Shown: positions 1 to 9,565 of the stretch, piece after piece
Numbering within the stretch: the first letter of the stretch is position 1
Layout: each line of letters opens with the position of its first letter
From: Microvirga arvi
GTDB taxonomy: Bacteria > Pseudomonadota > Alphaproteobacteria > Rhizobiales > Beijerinckiaceae
DNA length: 64,000 nucleotides
Assembly: GCF_016892765.1 (NCBI RefSeq)
Contig: NZ_JAFEMD010000012.1
Span: 62,001-126,000 of the forward strand
Reading direction: 5' to 3'
Translations under genes and position numbers: made by a program
The notes under the pieces: model-generated
Database searches by the model: none
What the model was told of the DNA's origin: nothing
Seen by the model: the letters and a program-made list of their open reading frames with translations, nothing else

Positions 1-482
1 AGAACATAGAGCAGGGCGGCGACCACGAGGCCGGCCGCGATAATGGCAAGGCGATAGACCGGATAGAGCAGGCCGTTGGCGATCTCCACCGAGCCGGAGA
101 GCAGTTCGGGCACGGGGACGCTTAAGGGAGCCGCGCCCCAGACGAACCTGACACCCTGGTTCAGGAACAGGATCACGCCGAAGGTTGCCAGCACCTGGTC
201 GAGGTGATCGCGGTCATAGAGGTGTCTGAACACCAGGACCTCAAGCAGGAGACCGAAAGCCAGCGCAGAGGGAAGGGCAAGCAAAAGGGCCCAGCCGAAG
301 CTCCCGGTCCAGGCGCTGAACGCCGCGACCAGATAGGCGCCGACCATGTATTGCACGCCGTGAGCCAAGTTGATGAAGTCCATCACCCCGAAGACCAGGG
401 TCAAGCCGGCGGCGATGAGGAAGAGAATGAGGCCGAACTGAAGGCCGTTCAGAGCCTGGACGAAGAAGAGGGTTGCTGTCAT
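1..482 (-). CDS. Branched-chain-type ABC transporter permease (LivH family), 3' part cut by window edge
   Basis: Inner-membrane permease of a Liv-type importer. Reading from the ATG at 482, about 160 residues are visible, roughly the N-terminal half of a usual ~290-residue LivH. The start MTATLFFVQALNGLQFGLI and the following GLTLVFGVMDFINLAHG are the classic LivH opening with hydrophobic segments. It follows the solute-binding gene at 621-1799 on the same strand, so the rest of the transporter presumably lies left of the window. The importer is divergent from an aromatic acid-CoA ligase, so it may take up anthranilate or a related aromatic acid. That substrate is inferred from position only. 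Confidence 0.88.
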   Translation of the reverse strand, partial: MTATLFFVQALNGLQFGLILFLIAAGLTLVFGVMDFINLAHGVQYMVGAYLVAAFSAWTGSFGWALLLALPSALAFGLLLEVLVFRHLYDRDHLDQVLATFGVILFLNQGVRFVWGAAPLSVPVPELLSGSVEIANGLLYPVYRLAIIAAGLVVAALLYV

Positions 483-572
483 CGGCGCGTCACTGGCTGC
501 AGGCCTGCATCAACCGAGCCTCCGCTCGCATGCCCTCAGGCGAGGGCATCATGAAAGGTGCATTGAAAGAGA

Positions 573-604
573 CGGCCTGTCCCAGCATTCTCCGAGACAG
601 GCCG
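573..604 (-). terminator. Stem-loop between binding-protein gene and permease gene
   Basis: CGGCCTGTC at 573-581 pairs perfectly with GACAGGCCG at 596-604. It lies 16 bases after the stop of the binding-protein gene and before livH. On the minus strand it is followed by a pyrimidine-rich stretch, not a long U run. It may be a partial terminator or a 3' stabiliser that raises binding-protein mRNA over permease mRNA. That arrangement is common in ABC importer operons. Confidence 0.55.
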
Positions 605-620
605 CGTCAGCCAAATAGAC

Positions 621-1799
621 TTAGTTCGTCGGCGCGCATTCCTTTGCGTAGGCGTCCGTGTAGTTGTCGAACACCTTCTCGGCGATTTCCGTCTGAAGCT
701 TACCATCTGGACGCTTGGCCGCCTTCACCAGATAGAAGTCCTGGACCGGGAAGCCGTTGGCGCCGAACTTGAAGTCGCCGCGCAGGGATTTGAACTCGGC
801 CTTCTGGATGGCGGCGCGCAAAGCATCCTTGTTGTCCGTCTTGCCGCCGGTGGCCTTGAGGGCGGAATCGATCAGGAGAGCTGCATCATAGGAATGCATG
901 GCATAGGAGGCCGGAACCGCGTTGTAGGCGGCTTCGTAGGCGGCCACGAACTTCTTGTTCTCCGGCGTGTCCATGTTCGGAGCCCAGTTCGACCCGCTGA
1001 GCATGCCGATGGCGGCATCCTGCTGCGCCGGCAGGTTGGTCTCGTCCACGGTAAAGGCGGAGAGAAACGGGATGCGGTCGGCAAGACCCGCTGCGCGGTA
1101 TTGCTTGACGAGGTTCACGCCCATGCCGCCCGGCATGAAGGTGAAGATCGCATCCGGCTGCATGGAGGCGATCTTCGCAAGCTCGGACTGGAAGTCGAGG
1201 GTGTTGAGAGGAGTGTAGGATTCCTCGACAATCTCGCCCTTGTAATGGCGCTTGAACCCGGCCAGCGCATCCTTGCCGGCCTGATAGTTCGGCGCTAGCA
1301 GATAGACCTTCTTATAGCCGCGGTCCTGCGCCACCTTGCCGAGAACCTCATGGTTCTGATCGTTCTGATAGGATGTCGCGAAGAAGTAGGGGTTGCAGCT
1401 CTTGCCGGCGAGGTTCGACGGGCCGGCATTCACGCTGATGTAGAATGTCTTGGAATCGACGATCGGCTTGTGGGTGGCGACCGCCACGTTCGAGAAGATC
1501 GGGCCGACGACGAAGTCCACCTTGTCGCGTTCGATGAGGCCTTTGACCTTCGTCACGGCAACATCAGGCTTCAACTCGTCGTCGACGACAATCACCTCGA
1601 CATCGCGTCCACCGAGCTTGCCGCCCAGATCCTTGACGGCGAGCTGGAAGCCGTCCCGCGCATGCTGGCCGAGCACGGCCGAGGGGCCGGAGAGGGTCAG
1701 CAGCAGGCCGACCTTCAGCTTTTCCTGCGCCATGGCCGGCGCTGCAGCCAAAGTCACGGCCGCTGCAAGGCCAAGGGTTTTGATCGTTCCGTTCATCAT
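621..1799 (-). CDS. ABC transporter substrate-binding protein, LivJ/Leu-Ile-Val type
   Basis: Periplasmic binding protein of 392 residues, the usual length for this family. A signal peptide runs from the N-terminal MMNGTIKTLG through a hydrophobic stretch to APAMAQ, with cleavage expected after AMA-Q. The mature protein opens KLKVGLLLTLSGPSAVLGQ, the family's first strand and loop. A second Met directly follows the first. It is the first gene of a minus-strand operon that continues into the permease, and it is divergent from the CoA ligase at 2174. A palindrome near 1982-1995 in the shared upstream region suggests co-regulation with aromatic catabolism. The ligand is not known from sequence. 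Confidence 0.9.
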   Translation of the reverse strand: MMNGTIKTLGLAAAVTLAAAPAMAQEKLKVGLLLTLSGPSAVLGQHARDGFQLAVKDLGGKLGGRDVEVIVVDDELKPDVAVTKVKGLIERDKVDFVVGPIFSNVAVATHKPIVDSKTFYISVNAGPSNLAGKSCNPYFFATSYQNDQNHEVLGKVAQDRGYKKVYLLAPNYQAGKDALAGFKRHYKGEIVEESYTPLNTLDFQSELAKIASMQPDAIFTFMPGGMGVNLVKQYRAAGLADRIPFLSAFTVDETNLPAQQDAAIGMLSGSNWAPNMDTPENKKFVAAYEAAYNAVPASYAMHSYDAALLIDSALKATGGKTDNKDALRAAIQKAEFKSLRGDFKFGANGFPVQDFYLVKAAKRPDGKLQTEIAEKVFDNYTDAYAKECAPTN

Positions 1800-2173
1800 G
1801 GTCTCCCGGGTGGCTGTTCCCTGCGCACGTTTGCCGTGCTTTGAGTGATTGTATCCGGCGGGACGCGAGGCGCCTCGACGGAAGGGGCGGCGCTACTGTG
1901 CCGCAAAACGTTTCTGCCGAACACTCCCTTTGTTGGAGCCTTCGCACTGGCATCCTCAAACTTTGGGATTGCCAAGTATTGTTTTAAGTTTAAAATAATT
2001 TCCGGCTTCTTCAAGCGGATTGTTTCGCAGAGGAAGGTCGGTGGGATGACAGCTGCGTGAGGAGCGGGACGAGGGAGCCCGAGGAGCGCCTTCATGGCCT
2101 CCAAGCATTGGGCCCGGCCCGTCGAATGCGCAGCCTTGCTCTCCTGCTCCACAATCGAACGGAGGAGCGGACG
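1800..2173. promoter_or_regulatory. Divergent regulatory region between importer and CoA ligase
   Basis: A 374-base region without a convincing gene. It separates the minus-strand binding-protein gene from the plus-strand ligase. It is AT-rich in the middle (about 1970-2010) compared with its surroundings and contains the palindrome at 1978-2001. Open frames crossing it have no family resemblance and are frame extensions. Promoters for both directions should lie here, but I could not assign -35/-10 elements with confidence. Confidence 0.6.
1978..2001. promoter_or_regulatory. Probable MarR operator, copy 1
   Basis: The core TTTTAAGTTTAAAA (1982-1995) is an inverted repeat with one mismatch. 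With its flanks it matches the element at 3861-3883 at nearly every base (TTGTTTTAAG[T/C]TTAAAATAA). AT-rich palindromes of this size are typical MarR-family sites, and a marR gene sits in the same cluster at 7030. Binding by that protein is inferred. Confidence 0.65.
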
Positions 2174-3823
2174 ATGGCGGACACGGCACATGTGGATACC
2201 TTCGCGAGAGACAACCTTCCGCCTCGGGATCAGTGGCCGACATTCATCTTGAACCGTCCCGAGCTGCAATATCCGGAGCGGCTCAACTGTGCCGTGGCTT
2301 TCCTCGATCGATGGGTCAATGAGGGCAGGGGCGACGAGCCCTGCCTGATCAGTCCGGCCGAGACACTGACCTATCGTGAGCTCCAGGATCGGGTGAACCG
2401 AATCTGCAACGTGCTGGTCCAGCGGCTCGGCTTCGTGCCGGGCAGCCGGGTTCTCCTGCGCTCCGCCAACAATCCGATGATGGTGGCGGCTTATCTCGCC
2501 GTGCTGAAGGCCGGCGGCGTCGTGGTCGCCACCATGCCCCTGCTGCGCGCGAGGGAGATCGCGTTTCCGCTGACCAAGGCCAGGATCACCATCGCTCTCT
2601 GCGACCATCGCCTCGCGGAGGATATGGAACGCGCCAGGACCATGGCGCCTGATCTGCAGCACGTGGTGTATTGGGGTACTGGCACGCCCGACAGTCTCGA
2701 GGCTTTGATCGCCGAGGCCTCGCCTGAATTCACCGCCGTCGACACGGCGGCGGACGACGTGTGCCTGATCGGCTTCACCTCGGGCACGACCGGCGAGCCG
2801 AAGGGCACCATGCATTTCCATCGCGACATGCTGGCGATCTGCGATGCCTATTCCCGCAATGTGCTGCGGCCCGGGCCGACCGACCGCTTCATTGGCTCAC
2901 CGCCGCTCGCCTTCACGTTCGGGCTCGGCGGCATCGTACTCTTCCCCATGAGGGTGGGGGCCTCGACCGTGCTGCTGGAGAAGGCAGGTCCCGACGATCT
3001 TCTGCCGGCGATCATGCAGTACAAGGCCACCATATGCTTCACGGCACCAACGGCCTACCGCGCCATGCTGTCGAAACTGGAAGGCTACGACATTTCATCC
3101 TTGCGCAAATGCGTCTCCGCCGGCGAGCCCCTGCCGAAAGGCACCTTCGAGGCCTGGAGGGATGCGACGAACATTCGGCTGATGGATGGAATCGGTGCGA
3201 CCGAGATGCTGCACATCTTCATCGCCGCCACCGAGGAGGAGATCCGCCCCGGAGCCACCGGCAAGCCCGTCCCGGGATACGAGGCGAAGGTCATCGACGA
3301 GGAGGGGCGCGACCTGCCGCCCGGCAGCCTCGGCCGCCTGGCCGTCCGCGGTCCGACTGGCTGCCGTTACCTCGCCGACGAGCGGCAGCGCAAATACGTG
3401 CAGGATGGTTGGAACGTCACCGGCGACACCTACCTCATGGATGAGGACGGGTACTTCTGGTATCAGGCACGCTCCGACGACATGATCATCTCCGCAGGCT
3501 ACAATATTGCGGGTCCAGAGGTCGAGGCAGCGCTTCTCACGCATGCGGCGGTGGCCGAATGCGGCGTGGTGGGCGCGCCCGATGACGGGCGCGGAACGGT
3601 CGTCAAGGCCTATGTGGTGTTGCACCCCGGCCATGCCCCAGGCGCCGATCTAACCAAGGCGCTCCAGGACCACGTAAAGGCGGAGATCGCTCCTTATAAG
3701 TACCCTCGCATCATCGAGTATGTGGATGCCCTGCCTCGGACCCAGACCGGCAAGCTTCAGCGCTTCGAACTGCGCCGCATCGCTCAGGAGGCTCCAAAGC
3801 CTCAGGAGGCGATGAGCGCCTGA
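2174..3823 (+). CDS. Aromatic acid-CoA ligase, probably 2-aminobenzoate-CoA ligase
   Basis: ANL-superfamily enzyme of 549 residues in the benzoate-CoA ligase family. It activates the ring acid with ATP and CoA. Visible motifs are the P-loop-like GFTSGTTGEPKGTMHFHRD, the adenylate motif around DGIGATEML, the hinge region YFWYQARSDDMIISAGYNI, and the C-terminal catalytic-lysine motif PRTQTGKLQRF. I chose the ATG at 2174 because GGAGGAG lies just upstream; the longer frame adds 39 residues without family character. The next gene encodes a hydroxylase/reductase that acts on aminobenzoyl- or salicylyl-CoA. This makes anthranilate the most likely substrate, with salicylate or another ring acid as alternatives. 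Confidence 0.85.
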   Translation: MADTAHVDTFARDNLPPRDQWPTFILNRPELQYPERLNCAVAFLDRWVNEGRGDEPCLISPAETLTYRELQDRVNRICNVLVQRLGFVPGSRVLLRSANNPMMVAAYLAVLKAGGVVVATMPLLRAREIAFPLTKARITIALCDHRLAEDMERARTMAPDLQHVVYWGTGTPDSLEALIAEASPEFTAVDTAADDVCLIGFTSGTTGEPKGTMHFHRDMLAICDAYSRNVLRPGPTDRFIGSPPLAFTFGLGGIVLFPMRVGASTVLLEKAGPDDLLPAIMQYKATICFTAPTAYRAMLSKLEGYDISSLRKCVSAGEPLPKGTFEAWRDATNIRLMDGIGATEMLHIFIAATEEEIRPGATGKPVPGYEAKVIDEEGRDLPPGSLGRLAVRGPTGCRYLADERQRKYVQDGWNVTGDTYLMDEDGYFWYQARSDDMIISAGYNIAGPEVEAALLTHAAVAECGVVGAPDDGRGTVVKAYVVLHPGHAPGADLTKALQDHVKAEIAPYKYPRIIEYVDALPRTQTGKLQRFELRRIAQEAPKPQEAMSA

Positions 3824-3860
3824 CCCCCGAGCCGGTGCGACTGCGCAGGTTGATTGGTAA

Positions 3861-3883
3861 TTGTTTTAAGCTTAAAATAAATT
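3861..3883. promoter_or_regulatory. Probable MarR operator, copy 2
   Basis: The core TTTTAAGCTTAAAA (3864-3877) is a perfect 14-base palindrome lying 28 bases before the start of the monooxygenase/reductase gene. Core and flanks nearly match the element at 1978-2001. A second copy inside the cluster suggests that the monooxygenase operon has its own regulated promoter as well as any read-through from the ligase gene. Confidence 0.7.
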
Positions 3884-3904
3884 CGCAACTCGGGTAGGGA
3901 CCTC

Positions 3905-6259
3905 ATGAAGACGGCGATCATCGGCGGCGGCCCTGCAGGGCTCTATTTCGCGATCCTGCTGAAGAAGTTCAGGCCGGAATCCGACATCACGGTCTATGAG
4001 CGCAACCGGGCCGACGAGACCTTCGGGTTCGGCGTCGTCTTCTCCGATGCGACCCTGGACAATTTCGAGAAGTACGATCTTCCGAGCTATCAGCGCATCA
4101 CCCGTGAGTTCGCCTATTGGGATGACATCGCGATCCACTTCCGGGGAACCGAGCACCGGATCGGCGGCAACGGATTCTGCGGCTGCTCGCGCCGCACGCT
4201 GCTCCTGATCCTGCAGGACCGGGCGGAGGAGCTCGGCGTCGAACTGCGCTACGATGTGGATGTCGATGACGAGAGCTTGTTCGCGGATGCCGACCTCGTC
4301 GTCGTGGCCGACGGCATCAACAGCCGGTTCCGGGACCGGTATGCGGAGCATTTCCAGCCTGAGGTGGATCTGCGGCCCAACAAGTTCGCCTGGATGGGAT
4401 CAACCAAGCCACTCGACGCCTTCACCTTCATCTTCCAGGAGACCGAGTGGGGGCCGTTCATCGCGCACGCCTATCAATATGAGGCGAACCGCTCGACCTG
4501 GGTGTTCGAGACTGACCCGGAGACCTTCGAGCGGGCTGGGCTGAAGGACAAGAGCGAGGCGGAATCTGCAGCGCTCATGGAAGAGATCTTTGGCTGGTTC
4601 CTCGGTGGGCACCGGATCCTCACCAACCGTTCGATCTGGCGCAACTTCCCGATGATCCGCAACAAGCGCTGGGTCATGGGCAACAAGGTGCTGCTCGGCG
4701 ACGCCAAAGCCTCGGCGCATTTCTCCATCGGCTCGGGCACGAAGCTCGCGATGGAGGATGCCATCGCGCTCTATGAGGCCTTCCGGCGCGATCCGGGCGT
4801 CGAGGGTGCGCTGGCGCTCTACGAGACGGGGCGGCGCGAGGAGGTCGAGAAGACCCAGCATGCGGCCGACGTATCGCTGGTCTGGTTCGAGCATGTGGCG
4901 CGCTTCTGGGATTTCGACCCCGTCCAGTTCGCCTTCGGCGTCATGACCCGCGCCAAGGCGATCACCTATGACAACCTCCGCCTGCGGGCGCCCGAATTCG
5001 TGGCCGCCGTCGACCGGACCTTTGCAAAGCAGGTGCGCCGGCACGGGTTCGACGTATCGGTCGACAATCCGAACGTGCCGATGTTTCAGCCCTTCCGCCT
5101 GCGCGAGATGGTCGTCGCCAACCGGGTTGTGGTGTCGCCGATGGATATGTACTCGGCGAAGGATGGGGTGCCGAACGATTTCCATCTCGTTCATTACGGT
5201 TCGCGCGCGACAGGCGGCGCGGGCTTGGTCTTCACGGAAATGACCTGCGTGTCACCCGAGGCCCGCATCACGCTCGGCTGCACGGGCTTGTGGAACGACG
5301 AGCAGGAGGCCGCCTGGAAGCGGATCGTCGATTTCGTTCATGCAAACTCGGGGACGAAGATCTGCCTGCAGCTCGGCCATTCAGGCCGGAAAGGCGCCAC
5401 CAAGCTCATGTGGGAGGGCATCGATCGGCCGCTGGAGGAGGGCGCCTGGGATATCTGCTCCGCATCGCCCATTCCCTATTTTCCGGACAGCCAGGTTCCG
5501 CGCGAAGCCACGCGTGCCGAGCTGGAAACCATCAAGCTGCAGTTCGTCGAGGCCGCCCGAAGGGGTGAGCGGGCCGGCTTCGACATGCTCGAACTCCACT
5601 GCGCCCACGGATATCTGCTGGCGAGCTTCATCTCGCCGCTCACCAACCATCGGACCGACGAATATGGCGGCTCCCTCGAGAACCGGCTGCGGTATCCGCT
5701 TGAGGTGTTCGATGCCATGCGTGAGGTCTGGCCTGCGCACAAGCCCATGTCCGTGCGCATTTCCGCAACCGACTGGGCAGAGGGCGGGGTCACCGGCGAG
5801 GAGGCGGTCGAGATCGCTCGTGCCTTTGCGGAGCATGGGGTCGATCTCGTCGATGTCTCGACGGGACAGACTGTGCGCGAGGCGCGGCCGATCTACGGTC
5901 GTATGTTCCAGACGCCGTTCTCCGATCAGGTGCGCAATGAGGCGCGGGTTGCCACGATGTGCGTCGGCAACATCACGGCGGCCGATCAGGTGAACACGAT
6001 CCTCGCCGCAGGCCGGGCGGATCTCGTCGCACTTGGCCGGCCGCATCTCGTCGATCCGTTCTTCACCATGAAGGCGGCAGCCTGGTACGGCGCCGCCAAC
6101 ATTCATTGCCCGCCGCAATATCACGCCGGAAGGGATCAGATCTTCCGCAACTCCGTGCGGGATCGGCAGGATCTGGAAGAACTGAAGGTGAAGGCGAAGC
6201 CTAAGACCCGGGCCGAGTTGAAGATGGAGGCCGGTGAGAAGCCTCTCGCGGCGGAATGA
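3905..6259 (+). CDS. Bifunctional aromatic acyl-CoA monooxygenase/reductase (2-aminobenzoyl-CoA monooxygenase/reductase or salicylyl-CoA 5-hydroxylase type)
   Basis: A two-domain flavoprotein of 784 residues. Residues 1-390 are an FAD aromatic hydroxylase with the dinucleotide motif GGGPAG at 7-12 and a [19 protein letters not shown]-binding segment. From about residue 393 it is an Old-Yellow-Enzyme/2,4-dienoyl-CoA-reductase domain, with [12 protein letters not shown] (H565 and H568) and [18 protein letters not shown]. Known relatives hydroxylate and then reduce 2-aminobenzoyl-CoA, removing aromaticity without ring cleavage. Similar fusions are annotated as salicylyl-CoA 5-hydroxylase/oxidoreductase. 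The neighbouring ligase and beta-oxidation genes fit either role. It begins the plus-strand operon after a palindromic operator. Confidence 0.88.
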   Translation: MKTAIIGGGPAGLYFAILLKKFRPESDITVYERNRADETFGFGVVFSDATLDNFEKYDLPSYQRITREFAYWDDIAIHFRGTEHRIGGNGFCGCSRRTLLLILQDRAEELGVELRYDVDVDDESLFADADLVVVADGINSRFRDRYAEHFQPEVDLRPNKFAWMGSTKPLDAFTFIFQETEWGPFIAHAYQYEANRSTWVFETDPETFERAGLKDKSEAESAALMEEIFGWFLGGHRILTNRSIWRNFPMIRNKRWVMGNKVLLGDAKASAHFSIGSGTKLAMEDAIALYEAFRRDPGVEGALALYETGRREEVEKTQHAADVSLVWFEHVARFWDFDPVQFAFGVMTRAKAITYDNLRLRAPEFVAAVDRTFAKQVRRHGFDVSVDNPNVPMFQPFRLREMVVANRVVVSPMDMYSAKDGVPNDFHLVHYGSRATGGAGLVFTEMTCVSPEARITLGCTGLWNDEQEAAWKRIVDFVHANSGTKICLQLGHSGRKGATKLMWEGIDRPLEEGAWDICSASPIPYFPDSQVPREATRAELETIKLQFVEAARRGERAGFDMLELHCAHGYLLASFISPLTNHRTDEYGGSLENRLRYPLEVFDAMREVWPAHKPMSVRISATDWAEGGVTGEEAVEIARAFAEHGVDLVDVSTGQTVREARPIYGRMFQTPFSDQVRNEARVATMCVGNITAADQVNTILAAGRADLVALGRPHLVDPFFTMKAAAWYGAANIHCPPQYHAGRDQIFRNSVRDRQDLEELKVKAKPKTRAELKMEAGEKPLAAE

Positions 6260-6266
6260 GAGAACC

Positions 6267-7028
6267 ATGACAAATCTCAAGGGGCGGCATGCATTGGTTA
6301 CTGGCGGCGGTCGCGGAATCGGCAGGGCGATCGCATCGTGCCTCGTGAAGGCTGGTGCGACCGTGACCATCGTCGGGCGTAACCCCAGACAGCTCGAGCA
6401 GGCCATCATGCAGGGCGATGCGCATGCCGCAGCGGTGGCCGATGTCACGGATGCGCAGAAGGTTCAGTCCGCATTGCAGGAAGCCGTCTCGCGTTACGGG
6501 CCGATTGATCTGATGATCGCCAATGCAGGAGCAGCGGCTTCGGCGCCCTTCATGAAGTCAGGTCCGGAGATCTTCCGGCAGATGCTGGACGTGAACCTGC
6601 TTGGCGTCACGAACGTGGCTCAGGCCGTGCTCGGCTCCATGACGGAGCGCGGCTTCGGGCGTATTATCGCCGTTGCCTCGACGGCGGGCCTCAAGGGATA
6701 TCCCTATGTCAGCGCCTATTGCGCGGCCAAGCATGCGGTTGTCGGCTTCGTTCGGGCCCTGGCTCTCGAGACATCGAGGACCGGCATCACCGTGAACGCC
6801 GTCTGCCCCGGTTTCACGGACACGGATCTCGTGGCAGAGAGTCTTGAAAGGATCATGGCTAAAACCAACCGGACCCGTGACGAGGCATTAAACGAGCTCG
6901 TAAAGCACAACCCGCAGGGAAGACTCATCGACCCGTCTGAAGTGGCCGCTGCAGTGCTCTGGCTCTGCAGCGAGGGAGCACGGTCCGTAACCGGGCAGGC
7001 CATCGTTGTGGCCGGGGGAGAGATCTAG
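6267..7028 (+). CDS. SDR-family NAD(P)-dependent oxidoreductase
   Basis: Classical short-chain dehydrogenase of 253 residues. It shows the cofactor motif TGGGRGIGRAIA near the N-terminus, NAGAAASAP, a catalytic Ser-Tyr-Lys set in VASTAGLKGY and YVSAYCAAKHA, and a C-terminal GQAIVVAGGEI. The ATG at 6267 gives the normal SDR opening MTNLKGRHALVTGG; an in-frame upstream start would overlap the previous gene. In this operon it probably oxidises a hydroxyacyl-CoA or reduces a ring ketone during beta-oxidation-like breakdown of the dearomatised product. The exact step is inferred. Confidence 0.88.
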   Translation: MTNLKGRHALVTGGGRGIGRAIASCLVKAGATVTIVGRNPRQLEQAIMQGDAHAAAVADVTDAQKVQSALQEAVSRYGPIDLMIANAGAAASAPFMKSGPEIFRQMLDVNLLGVTNVAQAVLGSMTERGFGRIIAVASTAGLKGYPYVSAYCAAKHAVVGFVRALALETSRTGITVNAVCPGFTDTDLVAESLERIMAKTNRTRDEALNELVKHNPQGRLIDPSEVAAAVLWLCSEGARSVTGQAIVVAGGEI

Positions 7029-7029
7029 G

Positions 7030-7539
7030 ATGGACGATCAGGCCATTCCGCTCGATGCCGAAACGAAGGCGGTCGAGATGCCGGAGGATCACAGGGAGGA
7101 GCTGCGCCTCTGGTTGCGCCTTCTCACCTGCACCACCCTCATCGAAGGGGACGTGCGCCGCCGCCTGCGCGAGCGGTTCGATGTCACCTTGCCTCGCTTC
7201 GACCTGATGGCGCAGCTCGACAAGGTGCCGGACGGCATGACGTTGTCTGATCTCTCCAAACGGATGATGGTCTCGAACGGCAATCTGACCGGGCTTGTGG
7301 ACCGGCTCGTCGCCTCCGGTCATGTCGTGCGCACCGTTTCTCCGACGGACCGGAGGGCTACTGTCATTAGCCTGACGGACAGCGGTCGTGCGGAGTTCCG
7401 CACCATGGCGGCTGAGCATGAATTCTGGATTGCCGACCTGTTCGGCGATCTCACGGCCAGAGACCGGGGCGACCTCATGCGGCTTCTTGGAAAGACCAAG
7501 CTGTCGGCGCGCCGCGCCATCAAGGGAGAGGCCCAGTGA
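7030..7539 (+). CDS. MarR-family transcriptional regulator of the aromatic-CoA cluster
   Basis: A 169-residue winged-helix regulator. The core has the recognition region [20 protein letters not shown] followed by the wing motif [17 protein letters not shown]. The ATG at 7030 begins one base after the upstream stop codon and has GGGGGAGAGAT before it. Because the gene is inside the catabolic operon, it probably senses an aromatic CoA thioester or free acid and represses the two promoters marked by the TTTTAAG palindromes. That ligand and target assignment is inference. The stop codon overlaps the GTG start of the next gene. Confidence 0.88.
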   Translation: MDDQAIPLDAETKAVEMPEDHREELRLWLRLLTCTTLIEGDVRRRLRERFDVTLPRFDLMAQLDKVPDGMTLSDLSKRMMVSNGNLTGLVDRLVASGHVVRTVSPTDRRATVISLTDSGRAEFRTMAAEHEFWIADLFGDLTARDRGDLMRLLGKTKLSARRAIKGEAQ

Positions 7540-8372
7540 TCCAGTTCGCCAATTCCGTCACGCTCCCGCTCAACACCTATGAGCCGCGCCACTTCCTGTT
7601 GTCATTGGACGGGCCCGTAGCGACGGTCACGCTCAATCGACCGGATAAGAAGAATCCTCTCACCTTCGAGAGCTATCGCGAACTGACGGACTTCTTCCAC
7701 GCCTGCGCGAAAGACGAGGATGTCAAAGCCATCGTCGTGACCGGCGCAGGAGGAAATTTTTCGTCCGGTGGCGACGTCTTCGAGATCATCGGCCCGCTGG
7801 TCGAGATGGACACCAAGGGGTTGACTGCCTTCACGCGCATGACCGGGGAGCTGGTCAAGGCCATGCGGGCGGCGCCGCAGCCCGTGATCGCTGCTGTCGA
7901 GGGCATCTGTGCCGGAGCAGGCGCCATCATCGCCATGGCGTCCGACATCCGCCTTGCGGCACCCGGAGCCAAGGTGGCCTTCCTGTTCAACAAGGTGGGT
8001 CTTGCGGGCTGCGACATGGGTGCCTGCGCCATCCTTCCCCGCATCATCGGGCAGGGACGAGCCTCGGAGCTGCTCTACACGGGGCGCTTCATGAGTGCGG
8101 AGGAAGGCGAGAGGTGGGGCTTCTTCAGCCGGCTCGTCGAAGCCGGACAACTCCTGGATGAGGCGCGCGATCTGGCTCAGATGATCGGCACGGGCCCAAC
8201 CTATGCCAACGCCATGACGAAGCGCATGCTCGCCATGGAATGGGCCATGTCGGTGGAGGAGGCCATCGAGGCCGAGGCCGTGGCACAGGCTCTGTGCATG
8301 ACGACGGAGGATTTCGCCCGCGCCTATCGCGCCTTCGCCGCGAAGGAAAAGCCGGTCTTCAAGGGAGATTGA
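7536..8372 (+). CDS. Enoyl-CoA hydratase family protein
   Basis: Crotonase-fold protein of 278 residues. The oxyanion-hole segments are [15 protein letters not shown] and [16 protein letters not shown], and [12 protein letters not shown] is the usual N-terminal strand. The start is a GTG whose last bases form the TGA stop of marR (GTGA overlap), with GGGAGAG upstream, so the two are translationally coupled. It should hydrate an unsaturated acyl-CoA or hydrolyse a ring 1,3-diketone-type acyl-CoA produced after dearomatisation. The catalytic acid/base residues cannot be assigned to one reaction by eye. Confidence 0.86.
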   Translation: MIQFANSVTLPLNTYEPRHFLLSLDGPVATVTLNRPDKKNPLTFESYRELTDFFHACAKDEDVKAIVVTGAGGNFSSGGDVFEIIGPLVEMDTKGLTAFTRMTGELVKAMRAAPQPVIAAVEGICAGAGAIIAMASDIRLAAPGAKVAFLFNKVGLAGCDMGACAILPRIIGQGRASELLYTGRFMSAEEGERWGFFSRLVEAGQLLDEARDLAQMIGTGPTYANAMTKRMLAMEWAMSVEEAIEAEAVAQALCMTTEDFARAYRAFAAKEKPVFKGD

Positions 8373-8373
8373 C

Positions 8374-9558
8374 GTGATCGACGCGAGCTTTCTCTCCTGG
8401 CCGTTCTTCGAGGCCCATCACCGGCAGTTTGCCGAAGGCTTGCGGGAATGGGCTGCAAGGGAGGTTCATCCCCTTATCGAGCATCATGATGTGGATGCCT
8501 CCTGCCGCCGTCTCGTGCGCCGTCTGGGCGAAGGCGGATGGCTCAAGGCTGTCGTGCCGCAGGCCTATGGCGGCCTCTCGCCGGCCTTCGATGTGCGGAC
8601 CCTGTGCCTGGCCCGCGAAACTCTGGCCTGTCAGGATGGTCTGGCGGATTTCGCCTTTGCCATGCAGGGCCTCGGCACGGGACCGATCACCCTGTTCGGG
8701 TCCGAGTCGCTGAAGGAAAGGTATCTACCGCCGGTCGCGCGCGGGGAGGCCATCGCAGCCTTCGCGCTGTCGGAGCCGGACGCCGGATCGGATGTGGCCG
8801 CCATGAGCACAACGGCCGTGATGGACGGGCCGGATTATGTCCGCCTCGACGGGGTGAAGACCTGGATCTCGAATGGCGGCATCGCGGATCATTATGTCGT
8901 CTTTGCACGGTCCGGCGAAGCGCCCGGCGCGAAAGGCCTTTCGGCCTATGTGGTCGATGCGCAGATGCCCGGATTGACGATTGAGAACCGGATCGATGTC
9001 ATCGCGCCACATCCGCTCGCCACAATCCGGTTCGAAGGCTGCCGGGTGCCGCTCACGCAGCGAGTCGGAGGTCCGGGAGAGGGGTTCAAGGTCGCCATGG
9101 CGACCCTCGACGTGTTCCGCGCGACAGTCGGTGCCGCCGCGCTCGGACTGGCCCGCCGCGCTCTGGCCGAAGCGCTGCAACACGCCTCGTCCCGCAAGCT
9201 CTTCGGGGCTCCTTTGGGCGAGTTGCAGCTGACGCAGGCAGCCCTGGCGGATATGGCAACCGGTGTCGACAGCGCCGCGCTTCTCGTGTACCGGGCCGCC
9301 TGGACCAAGGACCAGGGTGCGGAACGCGTAACCCGCGAGGCTGCCATGGCGAAGATGTACGCCACGGAAGAGGCGCAGCGTGTGATCGACAGGGCCGTCC
9401 AGATCTTCGGCGGCCTCGGCGTGACCAAAGGCGTCAAGGTCGAGGAGCTCTACCGGGAGATCAGGGCTCTGCGGATCTACGAAGGAGCCACGGAGGTCCA
9501 GAAGATCGTGATTGCGCGTGAGCTCCTGAAGATGCTCGCACAGCAATCCAAGCATTAA
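8374..9558 (+). CDS. Acyl-CoA dehydrogenase family protein
   Basis: A flavoprotein dehydrogenase of 394 residues, standard length. Motifs are [18 protein letters not shown] (substrate and FAD region), [17 protein letters not shown], and the C-terminal [18 protein letters not shown], which carries the usual catalytic-base position. The GTG start at 8374 is preceded by AAGGGAG and sits one base after the hydratase stop. It probably introduces a double bond in the alicyclic acyl-CoA formed by the monooxygenase/reductase, passing electrons to ETF. The exact substrate is unknown. Confidence 0.88.
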   Translation: MIDASFLSWPFFEAHHRQFAEGLREWAAREVHPLIEHHDVDASCRRLVRRLGEGGWLKAVVPQAYGGLSPAFDVRTLCLARETLACQDGLADFAFAMQGLGTGPITLFGSESLKERYLPPVARGEAIAAFALSEPDAGSDVAAMSTTAVMDGPDYVRLDGVKTWISNGGIADHYVVFARSGEAPGAKGLSAYVVDAQMPGLTIENRIDVIAPHPLATIRFEGCRVPLTQRVGGPGEGFKVAMATLDVFRATVGAAALGLARRALAEALQHASSRKLFGAPLGELQLTQAALADMATGVDSAALLVYRAAWTKDQGAERVTREAAMAKMYATEEAQRVIDRAVQIFGGLGVTKGVKVEELYREIRALRIYEGATEVQKIVIARELLKMLAQQSKH

Positions 9559-9565
9559 GGAGTGG

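Noticed and set aside
1796-2821. 341-codon minus-strand frame across the ligase promoter and 5' end
   Set aside because: It overlaps the clear ligase coding region and the operator palindrome, and shows no recognisable family.
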